Assembly: GCF_001439925.1 (NCBI RefSeq)
Contig: NZ_LMBV01000017.1
Location: forward strand, 1 to 64,000
Reading direction: 5' to 3'
DNA: 64,000 bases
Source: Peribacillus muralis
GTDB lineage: Bacteria > Bacillota > Bacilli > Bacillales > DSM-1321
Shown: piece by piece, positions 26,532 to 36,859 of the stretch
Position numbering within the stretch: position 1 is the stretch's first letter
How the letters are laid out: every line of letters starts with the position of its first letter
Notes under the pieces: model-generated
What the model was told of the DNA's origin: nothing
What the model saw: the letters and a program-made list of their open reading frames with translations, nothing else
The model's database searches: none
Program-made: the position numbers and the translations under genes

Positions 26532-28013
26532 TTGGCCTTTTCAAACGATCCGCTTTCACCCGATCAAATGCTCGCTGTCATCAAAAATGGACTTGGTCCC
26601 TCCCACACTCCCAAGAAGATCATTATCATTGGGGCCGGCATATCTGGTTTAGTTGCCGCGTCCCTTTTAAAAGAAGCAGGGCACGAAATAACGATATTGG
26701 AAGCAACTGCGAGGCTCGGCGGGCGCATATTGACTATGAGAGGACCATTTTTTGATGATGCCTATTTCGAGGCTGGTGCGATGCGCATCCCGAACTATCA
26801 CTATTTGGTTGCTGAATATATTAAGAAATACCAATTACGAACGATTTCATTTGTGAATTCGACTCCAAATGACCCCATTTATGCTAATAACATCAAGACG
26901 ACAGCTGCCATTTATCAACGAAACCCGGATATATTGAGATATCCGGTAGCACCACATGAAAAAGGGAAAACAGCCGAAGAATTACTCAATATGGCGATTA
27001 AACCAGTGACGGATTTCATCAATCAAGATCCGATTAATAATTGGGGCATCGTCATTAGAGAATTCGATAAATACTCGATGAGCTTCTTTTTGCAGTACAA
27101 TCCAGTAGGAATCAGCCTTTCCACTGGAGCAATAGAAAGCATAAAGGTCCTTTTAGGCTTGGAAGGATTCCCGGAGCTTTCTTTTCCTGCCATACTTCGT
27201 GAGCTAATGCCGCTCTTTAACCCGGACCTCGATTTTTATGCAATCGAGGGCGGCAATGATCGGCTTCCTTATGCTTTTTTACCCGAATTAAAGGAAAATC
27301 TAAAATTCAATCATCAAGTGACAAAAATCATTCAACAGAAAAATCAAGTCACCATTCATTCTAAACATACTCAAAGCAAAACACCCTTTACGATAACCGG
27401 AGACCTTGCCATCGTGACGATTCCCCTTCAATTATTATCCTTTATCGAGATTGAGCCACGGAATTCCTTTTCGCATAATAAGTGGAAGGCAATCAGGGAG
27501 CTCCATTATGCTGCATCGACAAAAATCGGGCTTCAATTCAGGCAACGGTTTTGGGAAAGGGAAGGAATCTTCGGCGGGAAATTGTCGACCGATCTTCCCA
27601 TCAGGTTTGGTTATTACCCTAATCAACTGATTAACCGAAGTGAATCCGGGCTCCTCGTTGCTAGTTATACATGGGAAGATGATGCCACATTATGGGATAT
27701 ACTCCCTGAGGAAGATCGTATCCAAAACGCTTTAAAAAATCTGGAAAAGGTCCATGGAAATCAAGTGTACGACCAATTTTTAACCGGCGTTTCCTATAGC
27801 TGGACCTTGAATCAGTATGCCTATGGTGCTTTTTCCATGTTCAAACCTGGTCAGGAAATGGACCTGTTCCCATATATCCCCACCCCTGAAGGGAGGGTCC
27901 ACTTCGCCGGGGAGCATACCTCAACGGCGCCAGCCTGGATCGAAGGAGGAATCCAATCCGGGATAAGGGTTGCACATGAAGTGACCAACCTACCAAGGAC
28001 TTTTAACCGCTAA
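26532..28013 (+). CDS. flavin amine oxidase (monoamine / L-amino-acid oxidase type)
   Basis: FAD-dependent oxidase of 493 residues that should oxidise an amine or amino acid to the imine with release of peroxide. The Rossmann motif GAGISGL lies near residue 35, followed by LEATARLGGRI, and the C-terminal FAD contact FAGEHTS with WIEGGIQSG is intact. No signal peptide is seen, and the ~30 residues before the Rossmann fold are polar. The start is TTG, 9 nt behind GAGAGGAG. It resembles bacterial L-amino-acid oxidases (YobN class), but the substrate cannot be deduced. It is monocistronic. A role in sporulating cells is possible only if the sigma-K candidate is real. Confidence 0.85.
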   Translation: MAFSNDPLSPDQMLAVIKNGLGPSHTPKKIIIIGAGISGLVAASLLKEAGHEITILEATARLGGRILTMRGPFFDDAYFEAGAMRIPNYHYLVAEYIKKYQLRTISFVNSTPNDPIYANNIKTTAAIYQRNPDILRYPVAPHEKGKTAEELLNMAIKPVTDFINQDPINNWGIVIREFDKYSMSFFLQYNPVGISLSTGAIESIKVLLGLEGFPELSFPAILRELMPLFNPDLDFYAIEGGNDRLPYAFLPELKENLKFNHQVTKIIQQKNQVTIHSKHTQSKTPFTITGDLAIVTIPLQLLSFIEIEPRNSFSHNKWKAIRELHYAASTKIGLQFRQRFWEREGIFGGKLSTDLPIRFGYYPNQLINRSESGLLVASYTWEDDATLWDILPEEDRIQNALKNLEKVHGNQVYDQFLTGVSYSWTLNQYAYGAFSMFKPGQEMDLFPYIPTPEGRVHFAGEHTSTAPAWIEGGIQSGIRVAHEVTNLPRTFNR

Positions 28014-28264
28014 CCCATTCCCTTTCCATTCACAGTGATACTAATCGACAAGCTGCACAAACAATTTGCATATGAGTCGCATTAGTGGCCTTTAAAATCT
28101 CGCACGATGGACAGAGAAAACAACTAACCTATCATCGTCCACATCATTCTTGCTTGTCCCTGCTAATGTACGAGGATTTTTTTTGCTTCTCGTTTTAAAA
28201 TGGTTAATCTGTCATTTAATTGCAAATGCTACTCTTCATAAGCATGAGTTATGAGGTGACAACA
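28014..28264. other. intergenic region before the germination operon
   Basis: This 251-bp gap must carry the gerA-type operon promoter, normally sigma-G dependent. I looked for the gHATR-N18-CATWHTA pattern and found no convincing match, and no clear terminator for the amine oxidase gene either. Confidence 0.45.
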
Positions 28265-29791
28265 TTGTTTAACCGGAAAAAGTCCAAACAAAGCAGCACA
28301 CAACAAACGGATAAGGATGAAGGCGTCCATGGAGTTTCCGAAGTGCGCGATCTATTTAATACTCTGTCTTCATCCTATGATTTCATAAACCATCAAGGTA
28401 CATATAATGGCGTAGGGTATTGGGTATCGTATTATCGTTCTTTAATTGATGCACAAGAGCTTCACAAAAGTGTGCTTTCGGTAATACCAAGCTTGGAAAA
28501 AATCAATTTGGGGCAAATGAGAGAAAGCATCCCAATCGAAGATACGCTCATCACCAGTACGAGAACTGTGATCGAAGATAGAATCATGAGAGGGCATATC
28601 GCCATTCGATTAGATGCAAACCTTGATGAGTGTTTGTTGATTAATGTTGTTGCCCAACATGGGCGGCAAGTAGATAAACCCGAGCTCGAATTTGGAATCA
28701 TAAGCCCACAGGAGGCTTTTGTCGAGGATATCGATATCAATCTTAACCTCGTCAGAAAAAGGCTGCCCGTACCCAGTTTGCAAGTAACTGAATTGACTGT
28801 GGGTACTTTATCGAAAACGAAAGTGGCGGTCTTGGCGATAGAAGGTATCGTTGACAAGGAAAATGTCGACACTGTCGTCAAGCGCATCAGTGAAATAGAT
28901 TTTGATGAAATCTTGGACGGTTCTCATCTTGCGCAAATGCTTTACGATGATACGAATACCTTGTTCCCCCTTTTCCTATATACGGAAAGACCCGATCGCA
29001 TCGCAAGTGCATTGGCTGAAGGGAAAGTAGCGATGATCGTTGATAGGTCTTCATCCGCCTTGATTGCCCCAACCATTTTGTTGGAGTACTTTATAACGAT
29101 GGAAGATTATAATATGCCATGGGTTCCTGCTTCGGCATTTCGTTTATTGAGGATTTTCGCGGTCATTTTTTCGATATTCGCGACACCGCTTTATGTAGCT
29201 GTCCTGACGTACCATTATGAACTGATTCCTAAAGATCTTTTGGAAACGATCGTCACTTCAAGGAATTTGATCCCTTTCCAGCCATTGATTGAAGCGTTAT
29301 TCTTAGAAATTTCCATTGAGCTATTGCGGGAGGCGGCCGCCAGGCTTCCGACAAAGGTTGGTCAAACATTGGGTATCGTCGGCGGTATCGTTATCGGACA
29401 GGCCGCCGTTGTTGCCGGACTGACGAGCAATATCTTGTTGATCATCGTCGCTTTATCGGCACTGGCATCCTTTGTAACCCCGATTTATAAAATGGGCAAT
29501 GCCATCCGGTTACTGCGGTTCCCTTTTTTAGTCGGGGCCCAAATTTGGGGGCTGCTCGGAATTACCATTTCGGCCGTGTTTTTAATGACACACCTTATTA
29601 AATTGACATCGATGGGACACCCGTACCTTGAGCCGATATATCCCTTCCACATAAAGGATTGGAAAGATAGCTTCGTGCGGCTTCCTTTTACTTTTTTTAA
29701 ATCGCGACCAGTCAATTTACGGACAGAGGATACAACAAGGCAATCAAAGCCGAAAAAAAGCAAGAGAAAAACTAATGATTTTAATGAATGA
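28265..29791 (+). CDS. spore germinant receptor subunit A (GerA family)
   Basis: Subunit A of a nutrient germinant receptor in the spore inner membrane. It has a large hydrophilic N-terminal part (about residues 1-275, with TRTVIEDRIMRGHIAI and SSSALIAPTILLEYF) followed by four to five membrane helices and a basic cytoplasmic tail (KPKKSKRKT). In-frame ATG codons at 28220 and 28244 lie upstream, but AGGTGA sits 5 nt before the TTG at 28265, giving 508 residues starting MFNRKKSK. It is the first gene of a complete A-B-C operon. Which nutrient it senses (gerA, gerK or another type) cannot be told from sequence alone. Confidence 0.93.
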   Translation: MFNRKKSKQSSTQQTDKDEGVHGVSEVRDLFNTLSSSYDFINHQGTYNGVGYWVSYYRSLIDAQELHKSVLSVIPSLEKINLGQMRESIPIEDTLITSTRTVIEDRIMRGHIAIRLDANLDECLLINVVAQHGRQVDKPELEFGIISPQEAFVEDIDINLNLVRKRLPVPSLQVTELTVGTLSKTKVAVLAIEGIVDKENVDTVVKRISEIDFDEILDGSHLAQMLYDDTNTLFPLFLYTERPDRIASALAEGKVAMIVDRSSSALIAPTILLEYFITMEDYNMPWVPASAFRLLRIFAVIFSIFATPLYVAVLTYHYELIPKDLLETIVTSRNLIPFQPLIEALFLEISIELLREAAARLPTKVGQTLGIVGGIVIGQAAVVAGLTSNILLIIVALSALASFVTPIYKMGNAIRLLRFPFLVGAQIWGLLGITISAVFLMTHLIKLTSMGHPYLEPIYPFHIKDWKDSFVRLPFTFFKSRPVNLRTEDTTRQSKPKKSKRKTNDFNE

Positions 29792-29809
29792 TTGTAATGA
29801 GGCGCCTCT

Positions 29810-30901
29810 ATGAACCAAACTGATGTAAACGAAAAATATATGGTAGCACCCTTCTATGTGTTTTTTTTAGTTCATTCGATGCAAACCGGAATCGGTGTGC
29901 TCAGCTTCCAAAGAATTTTAGCAAAGTCGACAGGAACGGATGGCTGGATTTCAATACTCTTGGCAGGATTGATTGTCCATTCCCTGATATGGGTGATATA
30001 CAAGATTTTCAGTATGGTTCCTGGTGATATTTTAAGCGTCAATCATCATGCTTTCGGGAAATGGGGCGGGAACCTCTTCAGCTTGCTTTTCATCGCTTAC
30101 TTTTTGGTTCTCGGATCGACGGTCATGGTCAGCTACATTCAGATCATACATGTCTGGATGTTTGAAGAAGTTCCTGCTTGGTCGTTTTCGCTAGTCTTCC
30201 TCATCCTGATTTACTATATAAATACCGGAGGATTCCGTACGATTACCGGGATTGCCTTTTTGAGTGTGATGATGACCTTTTGGCTTGCATTCGTTCTCTT
30301 TTATGCCATGAAATACTCAGAATTCACCAATTTACTGCCGGTTTTCGACCACTCTCTCTTGGATATTTGGACAGGTACGAAACATAGTGCATTATCGATG
30401 ATTGGATTTGAACTGATCCTGATGTTCTACCCTTTCATCAAAGATGCGAAAGCTTCTCAAAAATATGCTCATGGAGGGGCTTTGACGACAACGTTGATCA
30501 CCGTAATCGTTTATTTGGTTTCACTCGTTTTTTATTCGCAGAATCAGTTGGTTTTGAACATATGGCCGACCCTCACCATGACTAGCATCGTAGAATTGGC
30601 CTTTATCCAAAGATTTGAATATATATATGTTTCTTGGTGGGCCATCGTCATCATACCGAACATAACCATCTCCTTGTGGGCTGCCAGCAGGGGGTTCAAG
30701 CGTTTATTCAATGTCCAGCAAAAGTACCCGTTATGGGGGATGTCCCTCATTATTCTGATCATCAACATATTCTTTTTCGATGTAGATTCATTGAATATAT
30801 TGGAGAAAATCATCAATCCCTACGGGGTGCTCTTCCTTGTTTCATACCTGCCTCTTCTTTTGGTCATCATCTATATTAAGAAAAAGAGGAACCGATTATG
30901 A
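29810..30901 (+). CDS. spore germinant receptor subunit B (permease-like)
   Basis: A 363-residue integral membrane protein with about ten helices, of the endospore germination permease family related to APC amino-acid transporters. Subunit B is thought to bind the germinant. The N-terminus (MVAPFYVFFLVHSMQTGIGV region) and the C-terminal hydrophobic stretch ending KKKRNRL are typical. GAGG lies 7 nt before the ATG. Its stop codon overlaps the start of the C-subunit gene (ATGA), indicating coupled translation. Confidence 0.93.
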   Translation: MNQTDVNEKYMVAPFYVFFLVHSMQTGIGVLSFQRILAKSTGTDGWISILLAGLIVHSLIWVIYKIFSMVPGDILSVNHHAFGKWGGNLFSLLFIAYFLVLGSTVMVSYIQIIHVWMFEEVPAWSFSLVFLILIYYINTGGFRTITGIAFLSVMMTFWLAFVLFYAMKYSEFTNLLPVFDHSLLDIWTGTKHSALSMIGFELILMFYPFIKDAKASQKYAHGGALTTTLITVIVYLVSLVFYSQNQLVLNIWPTLTMTSIVELAFIQRFEYIYVSWWAIVIIPNITISLWAASRGFKRLFNVQQKYPLWGMSLIILIINIFFFDVDSLNILEKIINPYGVLFLVSYLPLLLVIIYIKKKRNRL

Positions 30902-31983
30902 GAAAATTATTTCCTATTATCTTGACTTGTACCATTCTATGCAGCTGTGCCCAGCCTCGAGTGGTTGACGAAGTTAATATGTCCCAGGCAATCGGCTACG
31001 ATATATTGGAAAATGACCGGATTGAAGGGATGTTCGTCATTCCTATCTTCCAACAAGAACAAATGGGTAAATATCAAATCTTGTCAGGAACGTCATCGAC
31101 GACGAGTGATGTTCAAGCTGCCGTTTCCAAAAAAGCAGACAAAACGGTGTTGCTAGGACAGACCCGCATCGTGTTATTCAGTGAAAAAATCGTTCATAAA
31201 ATCGGGATGACAGAACTGACCGATTATCTTTATCGTGAGCCCCAGCTTGGTAATAGGGTTCTTCTCGTCATCGTCGAAGGAAACGTCAAAAATGTCATCA
31301 ATATAAAACCCCCAAATTCATATGTGAATATCGGGATATATTTATCGAATTTAATAAATCAACAAAATGAAACAGGGAACGGACCGGATACCAACCTCCA
31401 CCTTTTTCTAGGGGATTCCTTGGAAGATGGCGGTGATGCTTATCTTCCAATAATAAAAAAACGTGGTAAGGACGTGGCCGTTTCCGGTGTTGCCCTGTTT
31501 CATGAAAATAAGATCGTCAATAAAGTGCAATCAAAGGATATGTTCGTTTTCAAGACTTTAGTTCAACATCATCGAAGGGGCGTATATAAGTTCAAATTAA
31601 ATGACAAGAAGAAGAGTGATATCGTAGTGGAAAGCATCCGAAGCGGGACAAAATATGATGTATCCGGCTCAGAGAGTCATCCATCAATAAGGATAAAACT
31701 CAAAATAAAAGGGCAAATAAAGGAGTCAATGAGAAGTGATAATCTTACGAATAGAAAAATGATCAAAAAAATCGAGCAGGATATGGAAGCCGACATTACG
31801 AAACAGGCAACCAGGCTAATTAAGGATTTTCAGAAAAGAAATATTGACCCGCTTGGCTTAAAGGAAAAATTCCACGCCAAAAATAAAAGAATGACGTATG
31901 AACGATGGAAAGGCATGTATCCAAACATGGACATTCGTGTAGAGGCCAAAACTGACATCCTTCAAACTGGGGTTTCGGAATGA
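30898..31983 (+). CDS. spore germinant receptor subunit C (lipoprotein)
   Basis: Ger(x)C-family lipoprotein of 361 residues. The N-terminal signal ends in the lipobox LCSC, placing the acylated residue at Cys17. The -2 Cys is unusual but tolerated in such signals. The rest is the hydrophilic three-domain GerC fold, with characteristic segments such as NRVLLVIVEGN and AVSGVALFHENKIV. It is the last gene of the operon, followed by a hairpin shared with the convergent cysI. Confidence 0.93.
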   Translation: MRKLFPIILTCTILCSCAQPRVVDEVNMSQAIGYDILENDRIEGMFVIPIFQQEQMGKYQILSGTSSTTSDVQAAVSKKADKTVLLGQTRIVLFSEKIVHKIGMTELTDYLYREPQLGNRVLLVIVEGNVKNVINIKPPNSYVNIGIYLSNLINQQNETGNGPDTNLHLFLGDSLEDGGDAYLPIIKKRGKDVAVSGVALFHENKIVNKVQSKDMFVFKTLVQHHRRGVYKFKLNDKKKSDIVVESIRSGTKYDVSGSESHPSIRIKLKIKGQIKESMRSDNLTNRKMIKKIEQDMEADITKQATRLIKDFQKRNIDPLGLKEKFHAKNKRMTYERWKGMYPNMDIRVEAKTDILQTGVSE

Positions 31984-32003
31984 ATGAAAAAAATATATAT
32001 CGG

Positions 32004-32045
32004 AACAAAAACGAGACAGGGTTGCATTCCCGCCTCGTTCTTGTT
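32004..32045. terminator. bidirectional terminator between gerC-type gene and cysI
   Basis: AACGAG with an outer AACAA arm (32004-32015) pairs with CTCGTT plus TTGTT (32034-32045), with GGG/CCC inside the loop. On the minus strand the stem ends in TTTTTG. It lies in the 69-bp gap between convergent operons. Confidence 0.65.
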
Positions 32046-32052
32046 GTTTCAA

Positions 32053-33771
32053 TCAATCATGAAAATTCGTTCCATCCGTCACTTCTTTGACGATCCCTGC
32101 ACGGATGACAAAGTCACCGAAATGCTCTTCGTCATGTCGTTCTTTAGCATAACGGGAAAGCAGGACATGCAGATCTTTTAAAATCTCTGCTTCGCCGATG
32201 TTTTCACGGTACATTTTACTTAACCGGCTACCATCAAAGGCAGCACCTAGATACATATTGTACTTGCCAGGTGCCTTCCCGATAAAACCGATTTCTCCGA
32301 GTGCATGACGGGCACAGCCATTCGGGCAACCGGTCATGCGTATCGTGATTTCTTCCTCGCGCAGTCCGATTTCATCAACGATGGTCTCGACTTTATCAAG
32401 TAAAACCGGCAAATAACGTTCCGCCTCGGCCATTGCCAGCCCGCATGTTGGAAGCGATACGCAAGCGATCGAGCTTCGACGGAGAGCTGAATGGTGTGCC
32501 CCATCCGTCAGGCCGTATGTTTCGAGCAAATCAGTGATTTTTTTCTTTTTCTCGCTCGATACATCAGCAATGATCAAGTTTTGATTGGCCGTCAGCCTGT
32601 AATCCCCCGTATGAATCTTAGCGATTTCACGTAAACCTGTCATCAGTTTGTAATCGTTATAATCGGCAATTCGGCCACCTTCGACAAACAGGGTAAAATG
32701 CCACTTTCCACGTAAGCCCTTCACCCAGCCGTAGCGGTCACCGTTATTGTCAAAATGATACGCCTTCGCTTCGTCCAAGCTCCAACCAAGGCGATTTTCC
32801 AATTCAACCTTTACCTGTTCCAGCCCAAGGCGGTCAACGGTATATTTGAACCGTGCATTTTTCCGGACGGAACGATTACCGAAATCACGCTGAATCGTAA
32901 TGATCTTCTCCGCCACATCAAGGATTCGCTCAGGCCTACAAAAGCCAATGACTTTGGCTAACTGGGGATAGGTCGCCTTGTCCCCATGGGTCATTCCCAT
33001 TCCGCCCCCGATTGCCACATTGAACCCAACGAGTTTTCCACTTTCAACAATCGCTATGAAGCCTAGATCCTGGGAATAGACATCTATATCATTTGATGGA
33101 GGGACTGCAATGCCTATTTTAAACTTCCTTGGCAAATAAAGCGGCCCATACATCGGTTCGACATCCTCCATTTCAGGAGTGCCGACAACTTTTTCTTCAT
33201 CCAGCCAGATCTCATGGTACGCCCTTGTACGTGGCAATAAATAATCACTCAATTTTTTCGACCATTCGTATACTTCGGAATGGATTTCTGATTGAAACGG
33301 TATCGAATTGCACATCACATTCCGATTGACATCACCACATGCGGCAATTGTATCGAGCATGGAAGCATGGATTTCCTGAATCGTTTTTTTCATATTCCAT
33401 TTCAAAATGCCATGCATCTGAAAGGTCTGTCTTGTCGTCAATTTCAAGGTACCGTTTCCGTATTTTTGGGCAAGGTCATCCATGACCAGCCATTGTGATG
33501 GCAACGCAACCCCGCCCGCCATGCGCACGCGCAGCATGAACTGAAAGGCAGGTTCAAGTTTTTGTTTTTGACGCTCATTGCGAAGGTCCCGATCATCCTG
33601 CAAATAGCTGCCATGATGTTTCATCAGGCGATTATCATCGTCTGGAATACCGGCGCTAATGCGATCTAGCATCACCTCTTCAAGTGTGCCCCGCAAATAG
33701 TTGCTTCTTTCTTTTATTTGCTCAACATCACTTGGCGGTCCTTCAGGTGCTTGTAATAGTCGGTTCACCAT
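32053..33771 (-). CDS. cysI: NADPH-sulfite reductase hemoprotein (beta) subunit
   Basis: Reduces sulfite to sulfide with six electrons using sirohaem and a [4Fe-4S] cluster. The 572 residues are collinear with B. subtilis CysI as far as I can recall it. The cluster ligands are in [10 protein letters not shown] and, about 40 residues on, TGCPNGCAR. Parasite repeats such as [13 protein letters not shown] and [13 protein letters not shown] are present. AAGGAG lies 8 nt before the ATG. It follows cysJ by 27 nt and forms the assimilatory sulfite reductase with it. Confidence 0.96.
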   Translation of the reverse strand: MVNRLLQAPEGPPSDVEQIKERSNYLRGTLEEVMLDRISAGIPDDDNRLMKHHGSYLQDDRDLRNERQKQKLEPAFQFMLRVRMAGGVALPSQWLVMDDLAQKYGNGTLKLTTRQTFQMHGILKWNMKKTIQEIHASMLDTIAACGDVNRNVMCNSIPFQSEIHSEVYEWSKKLSDYLLPRTRAYHEIWLDEEKVVGTPEMEDVEPMYGPLYLPRKFKIGIAVPPSNDIDVYSQDLGFIAIVESGKLVGFNVAIGGGMGMTHGDKATYPQLAKVIGFCRPERILDVAEKIITIQRDFGNRSVRKNARFKYTVDRLGLEQVKVELENRLGWSLDEAKAYHFDNNGDRYGWVKGLRGKWHFTLFVEGGRIADYNDYKLMTGLREIAKIHTGDYRLTANQNLIIADVSSEKKKKITDLLETYGLTDGAHHSALRRSSIACVSLPTCGLAMAEAERYLPVLLDKVETIVDEIGLREEEITIRMTGCPNGCARHALGEIGFIGKAPGKYNMYLGAAFDGSRLSKMYRENIGEAEILKDLHVLLSRYAKERHDEEHFGDFVIRAGIVKEVTDGTNFHD

Positions 33772-33798
33772 GTTGTTATCTCCTTTTCATCGATAGTT

Positions 33799-35613
33799 TC
33801 AGTACACATCACGTTGATAGCGTTTATTCTGCTGCATTTCATCTAGGTAAGCTTGCGCATCGGCATGGCTCATCCGGCCTTCTTTTTCAATGATCTCGAT
33901 TAAAGTATGATGGACATCATGTGCCATGTTTTTCTCATCGCCGCAAATGTATAGCGCTGCCCCGTCCTGCAGCCATTGGAATAACTCTCCGCTTTGCTCG
34001 GTCATCCGGTTTTGAACATACACTTTTTCGTCCGTGTCGCGCGAAAAGGCAACATCCATCTTCGTAAGCGCACCTGTTTCCAGCCACTTTTGCCATTCAG
34101 TCTGATAAAGGAAATCCGTAACAAAATGCTGATCGCCGAAAAAGAGCCATGTTTTCCCTCTCGCTTCCGTTTCTTCTCTCTCCTGAATGAACGATCTGAA
34201 TGGGGCTACTCCTGTACCTGGCCCAATCATGATTATTGGTGTATTCTCATCAACGGGCTGCTTGAAGTTTTGGTTATGCTGAATGTATACGGGCAGCTTG
34301 TCACCTGGTTGTAATCGATCCGCACATAAAATCGAGCAGACACCCTTTCTTTCCCGCCCATGGCTTTCATACCGCACAGCTCCAATTGTCAAATGCACTT
34401 CATCCGGATAAGCGGATAAGCTACTTGCAATCGAATATAGACGAGCCGGCATTTTTCTAAGGATGGAGACGAATTCTTGCGCCGACTCTCCCCACGAACC
34501 AAAATCACGGACAAAATCAAGTAAATCACGGCCTTCACGATATTTCTTTAGTTTTTCTTCATTTCCAGGCAATACTAGCGACTTTAAATCCTCATTGGCT
34601 GAAATCCGGGCCGCCTGTTCAAGTAGCGACTTTGTTAGAACGGTTATTTCAAAACTTGCGATGAGCGCTTCCCGGAACGGAAGAAGGTCTCCCTGCTTGT
34701 TGACCTTCACCATTTCTTCTGGATTCCAATTGAGTTCATGAAGAAGCATATCCACTAAAGCTGAATCATTTAGCGGATAAATGCCAATACTATCCCCCGG
34801 TTCAAATGTAAGTCCCGAGCCTTCAAGCGATAACTCAAGATGGCGTGTCTCTTTATTGGAGCCACGACCGTTCAAGTTGATATTTTCCAGTACTTCCGCT
34901 TTAAACGGATTTGTTCGGGAATACGTTTTTTCACCTATTGGCGCTTTCTGTTCGTTGGCGGGTGCAACAAAGTTCCCTTGCACCGTGCTTAAGCTGGAAA
35001 CGACACCTTCGAGCCATTCTGCAGCGGGTTCATCATAATCAAGGTCACAGTCCATTCGCGGAAAAAGCCGAGTGGCGCCAAGTTCTTCCAAGCGTGTATC
35101 GAATTGTTTTCCGGTTTCACAGAAAAATTCATAAGAGCTGTCACCAAGCGCCAATACGGAAAAGCGGAGATCATCAAGTCTGGACGCCCTCCTGCCATGA
35201 AGGAACTCGTGAAAAGATATCGTGTTATCTGGTGGGTCGCCCTCACCATGCGTGCTAACGAAAATAAGAAGATTCTCGACTTTTTTTAACTGATTCACCT
35301 TATAGTCACTCATCGATGAAATCGTTACATGAAAGCCTTTATCCTTAAGCATTCTTGCCGCTTTCTCTGCCAATCCTTGCGCATTTCCAGTCTGTGAACC
35401 ATAAAGGATGGTAATTTCTTTTGATACCGTCTTGGCATCTGGTTCAGTTGCCACCACCGATACTGATGCTGTGTCTGGATTGGAAACTGACAAAGACGCA
35501 GCCAGATAACCGCTCAGCCAAACTTTTTGGTTTTCTGTCAAGCTAGGCAGGAGATTGTTAAGAAGCTCTGCCTGTTCATGATTAAAAGGACTGTTACTTA
35601 CCTGAAGTTGCAC
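33799..35613 (-). CDS. cysJ: NADPH-sulfite reductase flavoprotein (alpha) subunit
   Basis: Electron donor to CysI, passing electrons from NADPH through FAD to FMN. About 604 residues: a flavodoxin domain (ITILYGSQTGNAQGLAEK near residue 70, then VLALGDSSYEFFC), a connecting FAD domain (RLYSIASS), an NADPH domain (MIGPGTGVAPFRSF), and the aromatic C-terminus RDVY. The GTG at 35613, with GAGGTGG just before it, gives MQLQVSNSPF, the expected N-terminus. A GTG three codons earlier is poorer. The operon start faces cysL across a ~300-bp divergent region. Confidence 0.96.
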   Translation of the reverse strand: MQLQVSNSPFNHEQAELLNNLLPSLTENQKVWLSGYLAASLSVSNPDTASVSVVATEPDAKTVSKEITILYGSQTGNAQGLAEKAARMLKDKGFHVTISSMSDYKVNQLKKVENLLIFVSTHGEGDPPDNTISFHEFLHGRRASRLDDLRFSVLALGDSSYEFFCETGKQFDTRLEELGATRLFPRMDCDLDYDEPAAEWLEGVVSSLSTVQGNFVAPANEQKAPIGEKTYSRTNPFKAEVLENINLNGRGSNKETRHLELSLEGSGLTFEPGDSIGIYPLNDSALVDMLLHELNWNPEEMVKVNKQGDLLPFREALIASFEITVLTKSLLEQAARISANEDLKSLVLPGNEEKLKKYREGRDLLDFVRDFGSWGESAQEFVSILRKMPARLYSIASSLSAYPDEVHLTIGAVRYESHGRERKGVCSILCADRLQPGDKLPVYIQHNQNFKQPVDENTPIIMIGPGTGVAPFRSFIQEREETEARGKTWLFFGDQHFVTDFLYQTEWQKWLETGALTKMDVAFSRDTDEKVYVQNRMTEQSGELFQWLQDGAALYICGDEKNMAHDVHHTLIEIIEKEGRMSHADAQAYLDEMQQNKRYQRDVY

Positions 35614-35921
35614 GATTTCCACCTCACAAAGGAATATAAACTTATCTTAGTAACTTCTAATGTAGTAAAAACTTCATTCACTCCATGAACTGAATTAAAT
35701 CACTTACTCCTATAGATCAAGTCGGTTTTATATGCAAAAAATTTAGAACGCTCAGTTCATGCATGGAGGGAGCACGTCAATCATAGGCTGCCAATAAATG
35801 ATCATATAACGTTAAGGTAAAATAAGTTCTTCATAATACTTTACCGGACGGTGCATCATTAGTAAAATATATATAATTTATTGCAACTATTAAGAATATT
35901 AATAATAGAAGGAGTATTCCT
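35614..35921. promoter_or_regulatory. cysJI/cysL divergent promoter region
   Basis: This 308-bp region must contain the divergent promoters and, by analogy with B. subtilis, CysL binding sites. It is very AT-rich near the cysL start. I could not fix -35/-10 boxes or a T-N11-A site with confidence, and saw no S-box or T-box leader. Confidence 0.5.
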
Positions 35922-36833
35922 ATGTATTATGATGCTTTAAAAACATTTGTGACGCTTGTGGAAGTCAAGAATTTCACAAAAACAGCAGAAATTCTTCTAA
36001 TGTCACAACCTAGTGTTAGTTTGCACGTAAAAAAATTAGAAGAAGAGTTCCAAACCAAATTATTTCTCCGCTCACCTAAATTTTTGAAAGTCACCTTAAC
36101 AGGAGAAATTCTTTACGATCGGGCTAAGCAAATGATCACCATTTATGAACAGACGATTCAAGACATTCAGGAACATGATCGATCGGTCAAAGGTGAGTTA
36201 AAAATAGGCGCAAGTTTTACAATTGGCGAATACATATTGCCTTCATTGCTCATTGACCTTCAACAGGACTATCCGGAACTTGAGCTTCAAGTTGTTATTG
36301 GAAACACGGAAGAAATAGTCAAGGCCGTTCGGTTATATAAAGTCGATATTGGTTTAATCGAAGGCCAAACAAATGAAAAAGAGCTATCCGTGCACCCCTT
36401 TATGCAAGATGAGTTATTCGTAGTTTCATCGAACGACCATGAGCTCGCATGCAAAGATGAAGTAACAATTGCCGATTTGCACGACCGAGCATGGGTAACA
36501 AGGGAAGTCGGTTCCGGCACACGTGAATATCTCAACCACGTCATACGTTCCAATGGCTTGAAAATTAAATCGATACTTACGATTAGCAGCAATCAAGGAA
36601 TCAAGGAAACGTTGATCAAACATGGAGCAGGGCTCGCCCTCCTCTCCCGAAGTGTCATTGAGAGGGACGTCCAAAATAAGATTCTTTCTATTATACAGTT
36701 GAACAATCAGTCCTTTAACAGAACACTCTCGTACGTTTATTCTCCTATTATGGAAGAGAAAAAGAATGTGAAGACCTTTATCAGGGAGTTAAATAAAAAA
36801 TGGCCTTTAAAAGCGAGGCCAATTGATAAATAA
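35922..36833 (+). CDS. cysL: LysR-family activator of cysJI
   Basis: A 303-residue LysR regulator. The N-terminal winged helix reads FTKTAEILLMSQPSVSLHVK, and the effector domain starts around KGELKIGASFTIGEYILPS. That last stretch and the N-terminal FVTLVEVKNFTKTAE closely resemble B. subtilis CysL (YwfK), which activates cysJI. Divergent placement next to cysJI supports the same role, probably with O-acetylserine or a sulfur status signal as input. GAAGGAG lies 7 nt before the ATG. It is monocistronic. Confidence 0.88.
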   Translation: MYYDALKTFVTLVEVKNFTKTAEILLMSQPSVSLHVKKLEEEFQTKLFLRSPKFLKVTLTGEILYDRAKQMITIYEQTIQDIQEHDRSVKGELKIGASFTIGEYILPSLLIDLQQDYPELELQVVIGNTEEIVKAVRLYKVDIGLIEGQTNEKELSVHPFMQDELFVVSSNDHELACKDEVTIADLHDRAWVTREVGSGTREYLNHVIRSNGLKIKSILTISSNQGIKETLIKHGAGLALLSRSVIERDVQNKILSIIQLNNQSFNRTLSYVYSPIMEEKKNVKTFIRELNKKWPLKARPIDK

Positions 36834-36859
36834 GCATCATTCTTTCATTTCGCCAAACC

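Noticed and set aside
28014-28264. Sigma-G promoter of the germination operon
   Set aside because: Candidate CATAAGCA and CATTTAA -10 boxes fail the consensus and have no fitting -35 at 17-18 nt.
35614-35921. S-box (SAM) or T-box riboswitch in front of cysJI
   Set aside because: No conserved core, anti-terminator or terminator stem of either class could be found in this region.
36800-36825. TGGCCT/AGGCCA hairpin at the end of cysL as its terminator
   Set aside because: The T-run lies on the minus strand only and the stem is inside coding sequence, so it does not fit termination of cysL.
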